Shown: piece by piece, positions 26,690 to 38,189 of the stretch
How the letters are laid out: every line of letters begins with the position of its first letter
How positions within the stretch are numbered: the first letter of the stretch is position 1
DNA from: Gordionus sp. m RMFG-2023
Taxonomy: Eukaryota; Nematomorpha; Gordioida; Chordodea; Parachordodidae
Length of the DNA stretch: 64,000 nucleotides
Direction: 5' to 3'
Assembly: GCF_954871325.1 (NCBI RefSeq)
Contig: NC_088777.1
Span: 3,536,509-3,600,508 of the forward strand
Made by a program: the position numbers and the translations under genes
The notes under the pieces: generated by a model
What the model saw: the letters and a program-made list of their open reading frames with translations, nothing else
The model's database searches: none
What the model was told of the DNA's origin: nothing

Positions 26690-28060
26690 GCCTAGCATAT
26701 TTAATAAAATGCCTAATTCTCTGTTAGCATCCATCCAAAACAATTACCAATAAACACTACAAGGAGCTAGGACATTTTATTGGTATAACTATATATTATT
26801 ATAACCAGTTTCATTCATGTCATGAATATCACCTGGCAGGAACTTATTGTCATTTGTTAAATAATTTTTTTAAACAGATCAACCATTTTCATATTTGAAG
26901 GGGGGGGGGGGGCAGAATGGTCATTGGCAGCTGGGTGTAGATACCCCAGTTCTCATCAAGGAACTAAAATCTACTTGTTTTTAGGATGTCCTGGAAATAA
27001 TCTTGATCCAAAAATACTGTTAAAATTAGATTCTTTGTATAACTTAATTACAATAGCTTTCCTCAACTTTTTTGTATCTATTTACACTTAGTTTATTAAA
27101 CATAAATTTCATTAAATACCACTACCAGGCATAACTTAAATTAGTATTTGTATTTAATGCCATTTAACTCTCAGAAGTAAACCTCATCCCCCCATCAAAG
27201 GATTTCCTATCTTATTTGTTTTTCTAATATAATTTTAAATTTTTATTAATGACATTTGCATACAAAAAAAAGCTAATACGCACCCCGTTAAAACGACTAC
27301 CCCATGTCCTTAGATTCATTTAAAAGTTAATTTTAGGATATTATATCTGCTCCATTATTTCCAATTATATTTTTAACATTAATATAACTGATTTAAAAGT
27401 TACATTTATGTATATACTTTTTTAAAATTTTATATTTTGCCTTTTAAAAATTATTTTCACGAGCAATTTTGTATGAAACATTTAAGCGTTTTATTAAAAA
27501 TACATATTTATTAGGTTTAAATAATTTAAAAACAAGTGTGGAATTAATTTTATTATTTTTTTGGAAGAATATACTTGCCCGTTCACAAATGTTCACCGTT
27601 CTACACTTAGTTTTTAGTTTTACACAACATAGTCTTACTGCTTACGGCCTCGAACTTAGTAATAAAGCTAAATAAATGCTCCTTTTTAATCATACTAAAT
27701 CCCGACCATTTATCATCCGTCTCACCAGAATTAAATAATAAATAGACTATTCATAAGGTATCTCACTAGGTATTTATTATATTTGATACCTATTAAAAGA
27801 TGGTAAGATACTATTTTATTGTAGTTTATAACTTAAATCATAATAAGTGAATGAATTTTTTTTTATAGTAGTAATAATAAATTTAAAACAATCGTGATAT
27901 ATTATTGGTTAATCTGTAAAATGATAAAGTATCCCTTAAAGTTTTAATTTAATTCAATTTAATTTAATATTTGACAGTTGTTTGTAATACTTTAAAACAG
28001 TATTTCTATATCTATATCTATTTCTTCTTATTCTATATTTTCTCTCTTTTCTTTCTACTA
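26690..28060. other. AT-rich non-coding stretch
   Basis: It includes a G-run at about 26900 and otherwise nothing that could be supported. The frame at 27469-27675 is compositional. Confidence 0.45.
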
Positions 28061-28075
28061 TAATCGAATCATTTA

Positions 28076-28261
28076 CTATAACGGTATTGGGCTAGTTCCA
28101 CTCAATAATTTAGTTTCATCTGGAGTACAAGGTTTGTCGGTAACCTCGAGAAAAAAATCGCCATTGAGCAGGTCTTTACGCGGTTCGGCCGTATTTGATT
28201 TCCGCCTTCCGCGTTGCCTGTTTTTATTAATAGATAATGCGTAAGAGCCAGTGAACACGCT
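28076..28261 (-). CDS. Possible terminal exon, minus strand, unrecognised
   Basis: A GC-richer island reads on the minus strand as hydrophilic, protein-like sequence (RGRRKSNTAEPRKDLLNGD, later LSGTSPIPL) and ends in TAG. Codons show a purine bias at first position, about 60 percent by hand count. An acceptor-like AAAACAG precedes the basic run. The plus strand is also open and could supply a phase-1 exon (VPLNNLVSSGV) after a pyrimidine-rich tract, so the strand is uncertain. No domain was recognised. It does not join in phase with the other minus candidate at 29110-29295. Confidence 0.3.
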   Translation of the reverse strand, partial: SVFTGSYALSINKNRQRGRRKSNTAEPRKDLLNGDFFLEVTDKPCTPDETKLLSGTSPIPL

Positions 28262-28317
28262 TTCAAGTTATTAAACTCCTATTTTTTAAATTTTAATAAT
28301 ATTTATTTTTTTAAAAG

Positions 28318-28436
28318 TTACCAAGAGCTATGACAGTTCAGAAAATTTTATGGAAGATGACAAGAAACCCGATATAGCTTCCTTACAATCCAGTTTAGTC
28401 AACGGTTCCTTAGACCCCTTAAAAAATGAAATATCG
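28318..28436 (+). CDS. Exon of the plus-strand FLYWCH gene (disordered acidic segment)
   Basis: The exon lies between TTTATTTTTTTAAAAG and a TCG|GTAATA donor and reads TKSYDSSENFMEDDKK followed by PDIASLQSSLVNGSLDPL. It enters in phase 1 and leaves in phase 0, matching the exits and entries of the neighbours at 23891 and 34938. About 64 percent of codons start with a purine, typical of real coding sequence here. The peptide is hydrophilic, probably disordered, with no domain recognised. Assignment to the FLYWCH gene rests on strand, phase and order. Confidence 0.5.
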
Positions 28437-28527
28437 GTAATATTATATTTTTTTTTGGTCATTTAATTTTCGCAGGAATTTTGATCCCAATTCCTTGCCA
28501 TTATTTTTTAGGTATTTAAAAATCTTT

Positions 28528-28738
28528 TAGTGTGGTTAAACGGCTAGATTTGAGCTTTAAATACGGCTAACTCAATATTTTATCCGGAAAATTATTACGC
28601 GATCCTTAAAGATTTTGGTTCACAGATGTTACAAAGATTTGGATCTTTTAGCGAAATCTCAAGGTTTTAGGCTCTAATTTTTTCTGGCTAGGATATTGGG
28701 TTAATAACCATATTTATAAAATCGACTTCCAACACTTA
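28528..28738. repeat. Foldback MITE, family A
   Basis: It starts TAGTGTGGTTAAACGGCTAG, has CGGCTAACTCAATATTTTAT and a worn inverted partner, and ends AACACTTA. No clear target duplication. It is intronic if the plus-strand gene model is right. Confidence 0.65.
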
Positions 28739-29109
28739 CTTCATATATATTAAATTATCAGATAATTTGTTATTACCCCACGCTATCATTGCTAAGAACG
28801 AATAGGGGGAGAGATCTGGGACTGGGGCACAATGGCCTCTTTTTCTTTAAACTCGATAAATTCAATCGTATTTTATCTAAGGTATTTTTTCGATCTTACA
28901 AAGAACCTAATTATCTGAAATCAATTAAACCCCCTAGACCCTTCAGCGCAAGATATTTTTCCGCGTAAAACATAATTTCTAAAATGAAAAAAAAATAAAT
29001 GAGCTAAAATGGTGGAGATGGATTGCTTATATAAAATGCCATTCAGAAATCATCCCAAAATATTTTGAAATCTAAAATGCGACGAAACAGCATGGGGCTC
29101 GAAGCTGCA

Positions 29110-29295
29110 TTATCCACCAATAGAAGTGTTTTTAGGGATTAGATCTCCCGCCGATCTTGCTCTCACTGTCTTTACTTCCGGCAGTCTACTTTCGAAATCC
29201 GCAATCACGTCCCCACACCTCGCAAAACAATGATTTTTCCCTAGATGATTGCTATCCAGCTTTTTAACGAATTGCCAAATTTTATTCACAAACAT
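29110..29295 (-). CDS. Possible first exon or small gene, minus strand, unrecognised
   Basis: A 61-codon frame on the minus strand starts at an ATG in good context (G at -3) and reads MFVNKIWQFVKKLDSNH, later ARCGDVIADFESRLPEV and ARSAGDLIPKNTS. About 70 percent of codons begin with a purine, much higher than the other frames of the same stretch, which supports coding on this strand. GC content is locally raised. Possible donors are GAA|GTAAAG near 29165 and ATTG|GTGGAT near the end; otherwise it stops at TAA. No family recognised. Confidence 0.35.
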   Translation of the reverse strand: MFVNKIWQFVKKLDSNHLGKNHCFARCGDVIADFESRLPEVKTVRARSAGDLIPKNTSIGG

Positions 29296-29299
29296 GGCA

Positions 29300-31200
29300 A
29301 TGGTTATATTGTAAATGTGAAATGGCTTAGTGTGATTGTAATATATTATAACAAAAATTTTAAATTTGATTTATAATAGTAAACTTGACAATTACATATA
29401 AGGAATAATGTTATATTTATGCCACTGATATGCATCAGTTAACCTTTTTTTTAAATTAAATCCTTTGTAATTTTGTCCCACATGTTGGATCAAATATTAT
29501 TTGTGTTTTTTAGGCGAAAATCATTCCCTAAAATATTCACTTTTTTTTTTGCATATGGAAAAGAAATTTTTTTTTTTTTATAATACAGTGTTGGTGCAAA
29601 ATTTAATTTCATAAAAAAAAAAAACATTTCCATAAAATTATTTAATTTGTTAAAATATATATAAAAATAAATTAGATGATAATCTGTTAAGAAATGACTA
29701 AATTTTTTTTTTTACGGTACTAAAAGTATATACTTTCATTAATTAAAATTTCGGAAAAAATAGGTAAATATCGTCGAATAAAGGAGAAAAGTATGATGTT
29801 CCATCTGCACAACAACTGTAACTTAAAGCCATAACATTACTATTGGCGTATTATTTAAGATTTAAGCTGAGAGGGGTCAATCTGGAATTGTACCGACCCC
29901 CAGGGCCGAAACTGGGCGAGGGCGAGCAGCCCAAAATTAGACAATTTTAGGGGCGCCAAATTTTTTTAATTTTATTCGAATCATATTTAGCTCTTGAAAA
30001 ATAGTAATTTTTTTTTTAGGTATTCGGAATTTGTGAGAAATCCGATTTAACCGCTTCTAGCATCTGCAGAGTATTTACTCTATAAATTTCAGCCATAGAC
30101 ATTTTAAGTATTTTTTTTTTTTTTAAATAATTTATAAAGAAAAATCCGTAAAAAAAATTTATATAAATTAGAAGTATAGTTTCTAAAGTTCGTGGCAAAA
30201 TTGGCTGAGATTTATCGGGTAAATTCTCTGTTCGTGTTAGAATACATTTCCGGTTAAATCGGACTGTAAAAAATTTTTTAAATCGTCCTCGGTTAAAAGA
30301 TTTAAAATCAAGGGAATCCGAATCCCCATAATATAACGAGTTAGAATTATTTTTTGCCCTAGCCACTAAGAATCACGGCACGGCACTGACCACCCCCCCC
30401 CCCCCCACATACCTCGAATTGAAATTCTAGATATGTCACTGATGCGCAGTAATATAAATAATTTTACTAAAATTATTTATTTTAAAAAAAAAAAGCTTTT
30501 ATATTATTTGTTTTTATATTAATACATTAATTACATTATTAAAGTAAGTTTATATACAGTTTTATTCGATATAATTTTTATTTTATTCTTTTCTTTTAAT
30601 AATTTTAAATTGTTTTATATTAAGTAACTAACTAGACACAAAGGCTTTGGGAAAACTAATTTTTTTTATAAAGATATGTATAATTTTTAGATAAAGTTCT
30701 CAAAAGTTTTGTTGTTTTTTTTAAAGGGAAGAAAAAGGGGGTGTGCTATTTTAGATAAGTTTTGATGTGTTTTTTTTTTAAATATAAGCTGTTTTTTATA
30801 TTTTTGAAAATGTTTTTTTATAATAAATATATCACGCGTCTTTCAATTAGTTTTAATTTTACGTTAGTGTGAAGAATTATTAATTCTTGTTGGCATTTTG
30901 GCGATAACTTATTTGGTAACTTTTTTTAAAAAAATATTTTTTCAACATGCGCCATCTAGTAAGTAACTGAAAGTACCTAAAAAAAAAGCCGGACAAGTTA
31001 AAAATGATTAATTACGGATCAAGGCAAAAAATTGATTAAAATACTTCCATGGTAGATTTTTTAGATAACAGAACTCCCCTAGATAATAGAACTTTCCTAG
31101 ATAATAGCAGCATGACATTATATTGTCGCGTTTTAAAACGACTCTACACAAGAATATAATACGAAAATCTCATTTTCACCAATCTGATTTCGGTCTATCT
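29300..31200. other. AT-rich non-coding stretch
   Basis: It contains a C14 tract (about 30394) and a GCGCCATCTAGT word at 30949. The minus frame at 30016-30366 has no motif and is not accepted. Confidence 0.45.
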
Positions 31201-31204
31201 AGTC

Positions 31205-31385
31205 TAGTGATCTGCATCGGCCTAATTTTTCAAGCCCGGCCTGGGCCAGACCAGAACCCTAAATTTTTTTTTAAAAAAAAAATTTACCGGCTAGCCCTAA
31301 TTTTGTTAAATTATAGAAATCAATTCTCAAAATATATATGTTATATGGCGTTCTAGTTTCTAATAAAATCAAATATTTTTATTTT
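31205..31385. repeat. Dispersed GC-rich-ended repeat (second copy)
   Basis: TAGTGATCTGCATCGGCC, then TTTTTCAAGCCCGGCC, GGGCCAGACC and TATATGTTATATGGCGT, parallel the copy at 26513 block for block. The far end was not identified. Confidence 0.4.
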
Positions 31386-31412
31386 ACATAAAATAAAATT
31401 CAACATATAAGT

Positions 31413-31413
31413 A

Positions 31414-31445
<32 letters not shown>

Positions 31446-31446
31446 A

Positions 31447-31538
<92 letters not shown>

Positions 31539-31540
31539 AA
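31413..31540 (+). repeat. GAAA microsatellite
   Basis: About 32 units of GAAA with one irregular unit. It is complementary to the TTTC run at 25855-25920. Confidence 0.97.
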
Positions 31541-31544
31541 CGTT

Positions 31545-33750
31545 AATATTTTATTAGATGATTTAAAACAAATATACAAAAAAATCAAATAAAAAAAAAA
31601 TGACTTTTTTAAACTTAAGAAATATTACTAACTTAAGAAATATTACTTTAAAACTATTTATTTAAACGACCGGGTTCGGAAATCGTGGTTTTTTCTTATC
31701 CTATTGTGATTTGTATTATGGAATAATAGATAGATCACAAGTGTGAAATTTTAAATATAAATAAATTATGTGTATAAAAAAATTTTTCCCTTTACGAATC
31801 TTACACTATATTACACAGGCATATTTATGACGGCATTTTTTGTTAATAAAATCTTCGTGGTTAAAAAGAATAAGGAAGAAGAAAAAAAATTTTTACTATC
31901 AAGATAGGAATTTGAATCGGATACGATTTAATGATTTTATTTGTTTTATTTTTTTCAATGAATCCAATCTTTCCTTTCCCATTCCACTCACATCTTTTTT
32001 TTTAAAAAATCATTATATAATTAACTAATTAATTATACTATAGACACAAATCTTTTTTATCAATATTTTTAATCATGAACGGGATCAAATCCGTTCATCA
32101 TCCAATCTTATCAATCCCGAATCTCGTTATCTCAACTTTCTCGAAGACCACCAGAAAATAATATTCGTTCTTGAATTTCGAATCGGATAATTTGATATTC
32201 GGTTGTGCTAATCGAATAATACGGTTCGAATAACTCATAAAAACGAATTTTTCATAAAGATATGCCATTTTTCGATAATTTTATTTGTTTAGGTATTGAA
32301 ACCTATTAAAAAAAATTAACTTGATGTTAAAACATTTGATTACAAATGGAATTACAATTACGTGTATTTTGCAATAAATTTATACAAATATAATTACAAA
32401 TTTTTATTACTCCTATCCGAATCAAATAATTTATTATTCGTAATTCGAATCAAATAATTTGATATTCGTATTTGCAAATTTCGAATCGAATATCAAATAA
32501 TTTTCGATTATGCCCTTTTAAAGAAAATTTTTGACGAAATTTAATTTTTAAGAGAAAGTTTATTATAATAATAATAATATCAAATAGATATTATCTAATT
32601 ATAATTGGTCAATCAATTAAATAATTTAATGTTTACCATATTTTGCACTAAAACCAGATGGTGGTAGCCCGTCTGTGCCATTAAATCTAGATATTCATTA
32701 TCTATGAATCTGAAACGTAAACTGGAGCCTGGCAAATCGACCATATAACCCCGGGGCGGTCTTATATTTTTTTTTTAAAAGCAGGTCCTGGCTGAGGCTT
32801 AAAAAATTGGGCCAGTAGAAAAGATTTTTTTTTTTGAAAATGTTTTCTATCAATTTTTAAATAACGATTTTTCTTCTACAAATAAAACGAATTTCTTCTA
32901 CAAATAAAACTATTTTTTTCTGGATTTAGCAAATCATTACTGTTCGGGCTTCGGGTTTTCTAAGATTGTAGGAAAAACTGGGATCGAGTTGACTCGGATT
33001 CCGTCCCTCCACAAAAAATTGCTTTTTATAAAGGGTTTATTCTAATAAAATAGTTAAACCCTCCCTCCCTCCATGTTTATTTTAGGAGAAACTAAATTGC
33101 TAATGATGAAATGACATTAACTTTGATACTCTTTTGGGGGCCATAGAATCGCCGCCATATGAGGTTAAAATAAAATTTTGCATCTCTCGCGGGGCGGGTT
33201 TAAAAAAAAATTAAAACGACCGGTTAACGGTTTGGCGGAATTAAGCAGAAAGAACCAATCCATGGCCGGCAAATGATTACGGAATAAACAGAAAGAACCA
33301 ATCATCATTTTTTTAAAAATTAGTGTGGACGGGCTAAATAATTTAAATAAATGGAAGAATCTTCATTACCCCTTCGCCTTATCTATTATTATCAAAATGG
33401 GTTATTTGTCTTAGTTATTGTAATATAATACCATTTTAAGTTACAATTTTTTTTTGTGATATATAGATAAGGTTTAAGGGCAGAAAGAAAATGGATTTTT
33501 GTTTCGGACAAGATACTTAGAAACTATAAGCAAATTTATTTATACACCATATATTAATTTTTCGAGATTAATAATAGATACAAAATTACAGTGGGTAAAA
33601 CCAGTTCAATTAGGCCAACTTGCCTCCTTGAAATTCCCTAAAATTAAAAATGAAATGGTCATATAGTTATGACATGAAAAAGAAATCTCTACAATTTCGT
33701 TAAATTTATCTAAGAATAAAGGTATTTATATATATATATTATAGTACCTA
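31545..33750. other. AT-rich non-coding stretch
   Basis: A block at 32150-32510 is rich in TCGAAT/GAATCGAATA words and looks like degenerate tandem sequence. Related words recur at 34030-34340. No gene could be supported. Confidence 0.45.
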
Positions 33751-33755
33751 CCTAC

Positions 33756-33944
33756 TAGTGTTGTTAAATGGCTACTCAATATTTCACCCAGAATACTATT
33801 ACGCAAGCCTGAAGATTTTGTTTGTAGAAGCAAACAAAGGTTTGGACATCTATTAGTCAAATCTCGAGACTTAGGCAATATTTTTCTGGCTTAAAATATT
33901 GAGTTAGCAAAATTCGGCTCAAAACGAGCCGTTAATCAACTCTA
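33756..33944. repeat. Foldback MITE, family A
   Basis: It runs from TAGTGTTGTTAAATGGCTA to GAGCCGTTAATCAACTCTA. Flanks CTACCTAC (33748-33755) and CTACCTAA (33945-33952) match at 7 of 8 positions. Confidence 0.8.
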
Positions 33945-34292
33945 CTACCTAACCTACCTATCTTCGATTAACTTTGGTTTTCACATCTAAATCTAAATTA
34001 TTCATTATTTTTAATAAAGATTATAATCGATTTTGGATTTGTATTCTACGAGTATACGAGTAAGCAAAAATGTATTTAATCGAATTATTTTGAAATTATT
34101 GATTATTTAAAGTTATTCGATAAATATTTTTAATTAATTATTATGTAATATTTAAAACATGTTCGCCCGGGAATATTTTTTTTTCTTTCTGATTTTCCAA
34201 CTCCACAAATTTTTTTTATATAATTCCATTTTTAATCCGAATATTCGACAAATCAAATCCATATTAAATTCGTTTACGAATATGAATTAGGA

Positions 34293-34747
34293 ATTATTCG
34301 TTTCGTACGATTCGGAAAAAACGCATCGAATACGAGTAATACGATTATTCGATAAGTTTTGACTTATTTAAAAATAAAAAATATATATAAGCGTTTTGTA
34401 TAGCGATAATCAATGTAACGGCTCTATTCGAGCCGATTTTTAAAAAAGGCTAACTCGATGTTTTATTCAGAAAAATATTATGCAACCTTAAAGATCTTGC
34501 TTATAGATGGCACAAAGGTTATTATTCGTTTCGTACGATTAGGAAAAAACGCATCGAATACGAATAATACGAATATTCGATAAGTTTTGACTTATTTAAA
34601 AAAATATATATAAGCGTTTTGTATAGCCATAATCAAATGTAACGTCTCGATTCGAGCCGATTTGCAAAAACGGCTAACTCAACGTTTTATTCAGAAAAAT
34701 ATTATGCAACCTTAAAGATTTTTCTCATAGATGTAACAAAGTTATGA
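34293..34747 (+). repeat. 228-bp tandem duplication carrying partial MITEs
   Basis: Two head-to-tail copies (starts 34293 and 34521) share ATTATTCGTTTCGTACGATT, ATATATATAAGCGTTTTGTA and the left arm of a family A MITE. The duplication therefore happened after the MITE inserted and copied its left part. Confidence 0.85.
34415..34520. repeat. Partial foldback MITE, family A (left arm)
   Basis: AACGGCTCTATTCGAGCCG through CTTAAAGATCTTGC is the left arm and part of the centre. The right arm is missing because the duplication boundary cuts here. Confidence 0.65.
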
Positions 34748-34807
34748 CATAAACATCTATTAGCGAATCACGGGGTTTAGACAATATTTTTCTAGCTTGA
34801 AATATTA
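34639..34807. repeat. Foldback MITE, family A (second duplicate copy)
   Basis: The left arm AACGTCTCGATTCGAGCCG and the inverted right part (CACGGGGTTTAGACAATATT, then TCTAGC..GAAATATT) are present. The right tip is lost. Confidence 0.6.
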
Positions 34808-34937
34808 TTTTAGAGACCCCACGTCATTTTTCCTTTTTGTATAAACCCTTGAAGTTTAAAATAAATATAAAAAAAATTTATATATATATATATACTAAGG
34901 CAAATTGTTTGTTATATTATTTTATCTCTTTTTTCAG

Positions 34938-35055
34938 GAAAATGAAACCAAACCTCTCCCACAATACATTCTCATAAACGGCTTTCACAGAAACAACGAT
35001 TCGACCAATGATAACCGTAACTTATATCCCTTTCAGGAAATGTCTCAGCTGAAAG
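34938..35055 (+). CDS. Exon of the plus-strand FLYWCH gene (unrecognised segment)
   Basis: A strong acceptor (TTTATCTCTTTTTTCAG) opens a frame of 39 codons plus one base, closing at AAAG|GTTTTT. It reads ENETKPLPQYILINGFHRNN, then DSTNDNRNLYPF. It enters in phase 0, which fits the phase-0 exit at 28436, and leaves in phase 1, which fits the next candidate at 53366. No domain was recognised; the sequence is polar and Asn-rich. If the donor is not used, the frame stops 15 codons later. The next intron would be about 18 kb and transposon-filled. Confidence 0.5.
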
Positions 35056-35342
35056 GTTTTTACCAAATTATGTTTAAATATTTCAATCGCGAATTCATTT
35101 AAAATCATAATTAATTTAGTTTTTCCTCCTCTTAATGGTTTAACGGTGCAGATTTGCCCGACTAGATTTTCTTGGCTGATTCAGAGCATTAATCAATATA
35201 ATTTGAAAGAAGAAAAAAATTGATCATTTATGTCCACTAGAAAAATCTTGACCATTAATGGGTTAAACTCTCCCGCCAAATTAAAGGCAAGATTTATGTA
35301 TAATTTAAATATTTTTTTTGCATATTGTAAACAATTCCAGAG

Positions 35343-35470
35343 ACCAATCAGAAGTCGAGCCTAGATAGGCTCAGTTTGATAGTCGATAGAATATCGCCGA
35401 AGATGGAAGACGGGTGCCAACAAAATCAACAACTCCTTTCTCCGCCGCTAATCGCTTCTTCCAATTCCAT
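35343..35470 (+). promoter_or_regulatory. GC-richer islet with CCAAT box and initiator-like site
   Basis: CCAATCAG (about 35344) is followed by an initiator-like TCAGTTT (about 35371) and, some 30 bases later, an ATG in near-ideal context (AAGATGG). That ATG opens only 26 codons (MEDGCQQNQQLLS). It could be an alternative promoter and short first exon. No clean donor was found and all three frames are open for part of it, so this is weak. Confidence 0.25.
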
Positions 35471-35897
35471 CGCAAACCAATAAATAATAATAATATATTT
35501 TATTAATAAATTTATAAAAAACATTTATCGAATCATGATTCATGATTAGTTTTACTAAATTTTTATTAAAAGTTAAAGTTATATATAATATTAATTATTT
35601 TTTTAATTTAAATATAAATTTTTGATATAAATAAAATTTTTATCCGTTGTATTTGAAGAGAAGGAATTATTTTAAAATATCTTTTCAAAATATCTCGTTA
35701 ATATTTTATCGAGAAACACTTGTGCTCAATGTATCAATTTCGATTTAAATTTTTTTATTTTGAAGATATTTTTTTTTAAAAAATGTAAAAAATAAATTTA
35801 AAAACAAATTATTTATGATTAGATTGATAAAATAACCTAATTTTTTTTTGAAATAATTTTTGAACCACAATTTTTGGTTTTTATAAATATAAATATT

Positions 35898-36076
35898 TAG
35901 TGTGGTTTAACTACCTAACATTTAGTAAACACAAAAACAGATTAGCCATGTATTTATCCAAAAAGAATCGATCTTTAAGTGTAGACTCAAATGAAAGGCT
36001 TAATTCAATTTTTTTTTTAGGCTAAGAGCTTGAATATGCCACAATAGAGATAATGTTAGGTAATTTAACATCACCA
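35898..36076. repeat. Foldback MITE, family B
   Basis: It starts TAGTGTGGTTTAACTACCTA and ends with the inverted GTTAGGTAATTTAACATCAC. It shares the middle blocks GTATTTATCCAA and GGCTTAATTCAAT with the copy at 53796. No clear target duplication. Confidence 0.65.
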
Positions 36077-36194
36077 ATTACAATTATTTTTAATATAATA
36101 AGAAAATTTTTTAAATCGGAATTATTACCCTCCCGCTAGCCCTATATCATATTCTCTTAAAAAAAAATATTCAAATGAAAAATATCTCTCATAA

Positions 36195-36373
36195 TATCCA
36201 GCTTAACTCAATACATAGCCAAGCCCTTACCTAATCTTTATAAAAATTGTAATCGTTAATTAAGACTAAGAGTTAAAACCTTTTATATCCAGCTTAACTC
36301 AATACATAGCCAAGCCCTTACCTAATCTTTATAAAAATTGTAATCGTTAATTAAGACTGAGTTAAAACCTTTT
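36195..36373 (+). repeat. 91-bp tandem duplication
   Basis: Two nearly identical copies (starts 36195 and 36286) begin TATCCAGCTTAACTCAATAC; they differ by two bases near the end. Very recent. Confidence 0.93.
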
Positions 36374-36379
36374 ATTTGG

Positions 36380-38025
36380 TAATAAGGGATCTAATTGACC
36401 TCAAGGTTTCTAATTTTCTTTTGTACATGAATGGAGTTCGAGGTATAACTTATATAGGGGGAGGCCGGGATGCTCTGGGAACGGAGGAGAGTTAATTTTT
36501 CAATTTTATTTTTCTAAAACTATAATCATAATTAGAGCGGAAATTAATATTTAATACAGATAATTGTGACAGTGGGCTTGGGCGAGGAATTTTTCCTGAG
36601 GGAGGGATGAGGGTTTCAATTAGCCCCAAAGTCAGCCATATTGGATCTTAGGAATCATCTATTGTTCTAAAATTCTTAGCGATATCATCACCCTGCTCTA
36701 ATTCTAATTAAAAATTACACAAAATTAAAATTGGGCCCTTTGGTAATTTTCTATTGCTTATTATTCTTATAAGATAAACATAATATTTAATCAAGTTCTA
36801 TGGAGAAAAAAAAACTGAATTCTCTACTAAAATAAATATGTTTTTAGTTCGGATTTCTTTTACGTTCTCTGATTGGATGGGTAACATGCCAATCCAAAAA
36901 TATCCTGTATCACCACTTTCGTCACAATGCGATCAGGTTGTTGACGTTTACTCTCATTTGTCTTTGATGATATATTATGAGTGGCAGTAGACGCTTGTTG
37001 AGAAAAATATTATTTTTTTATCTCCCCTAAATTCGCTAACCTTTTTGTAAAACCAGTAAATTATTTGCCTGTACATTCAAGTTCATAAATAAAAATCTAA
37101 ATTCTCAAATAATACCTAAAAAAAATAGAAATAAAATTTGGTATATATTTATCTTATTCGCCAGTATATACTCTCTTTGAAAGACTTATCCATTTTTATT
37201 CAGTGATATCCTCTCCTTATTTGCTGTTAACAAAATTGTAAACTAAAATCCATTTCATAAGCGCATCCAGGATTTTGGGGAGGGAACCACTATTAGATGA
37301 GGTTTTTTCCCCAAGAATTTTATTGGAGGTCTTTTAGGTCCACTTATCGTAGATCTTTGGTATGAAAAGATAATTTTGGGTTTTCAACTCTTTTTTTAAA
37401 TATAAAAATACATTTTTTTTTTGAATTATAGTCGTTATTTTCATAATTTATTAACTTTTACCAAATTTTCTTTCAAATTCCTCTTTAGAATAATATATTG
37501 TATACACATTTTATTTATTGGGGGTGGGGGGGGCACGCACGCAAATTAGCTATGGGTGGGAGGGAGGGGGTGTTATGTTACCCTTCCTTCATATCTGGTT
37601 AAGCGATGGGTTCATTTTGTTATTTTATATTTATTTTAAATTATATAAAGGACATAGAAACAAATATTAATAATAGAATATTATAAAAAGCTATTTTTAA
37701 TCCACTTTATCACGGGACCTGACCTGATACTGGACCTAGTTATTTGTCCTATTCAAAAATGAAATTTTCTACGGGGGTGGGGGGAGATATTTGAAATGAT
37801 GTCTTTATGGAGCATTAGAAATTCATCAGAACCCACTCATCATGATATAAAATAAATATATTAGAACTAATCGATGATAATTTCGAACACAAATAAATAA
37901 AATATTGGAAATATGTAATAATATTAAGAGCGAAAATATAATGCGGTTAAAAAATATTGCAGCAATCTAAACCGGTTATGTAAAGAGAAGTTAATCAAAA
38001 TATAACATTTAATCTTCTTTGCGAT
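36380..38025. other. AT-rich non-coding stretch with G-runs
   Basis: Nothing coding could be supported. G-rich tracts at 37520-37570 and 37775-37790 stand out. Confidence 0.5.
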
Positions 38026-38036
38026 AACGTCAATCA

Positions 38037-38181
38037 GAGTTGTGTATCTAGATCCTGTATCTAGATATAAAAATGTGGTATCTGTATCTAGATAGATTTT
38101 TGATTAAAATATCTGTATCTATATATTATTTTAGATGGAGTATCTGTATCTAGATCCATTTAAAATCTTTTAACAACTCTA
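38037..38181. repeat. Foldback MITE, family C
   Basis: The ends GAGTTGT and ACAACTCTA are inverted copies, and the interior is built from GTATCTAGATA-type words. Flanks GTCAATCA (38029-38036 and 38182-38189) are a perfect 8-bp duplication, again hAT-like. About 145 bp, non-coding. Confidence 0.85.
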
Positions 38182-38189
38182 GTCAATCA

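Noticed and set aside
31400-31588. Minus-strand frame of the same kind
   Set aside because: It is the translation of the GAAA microsatellite.
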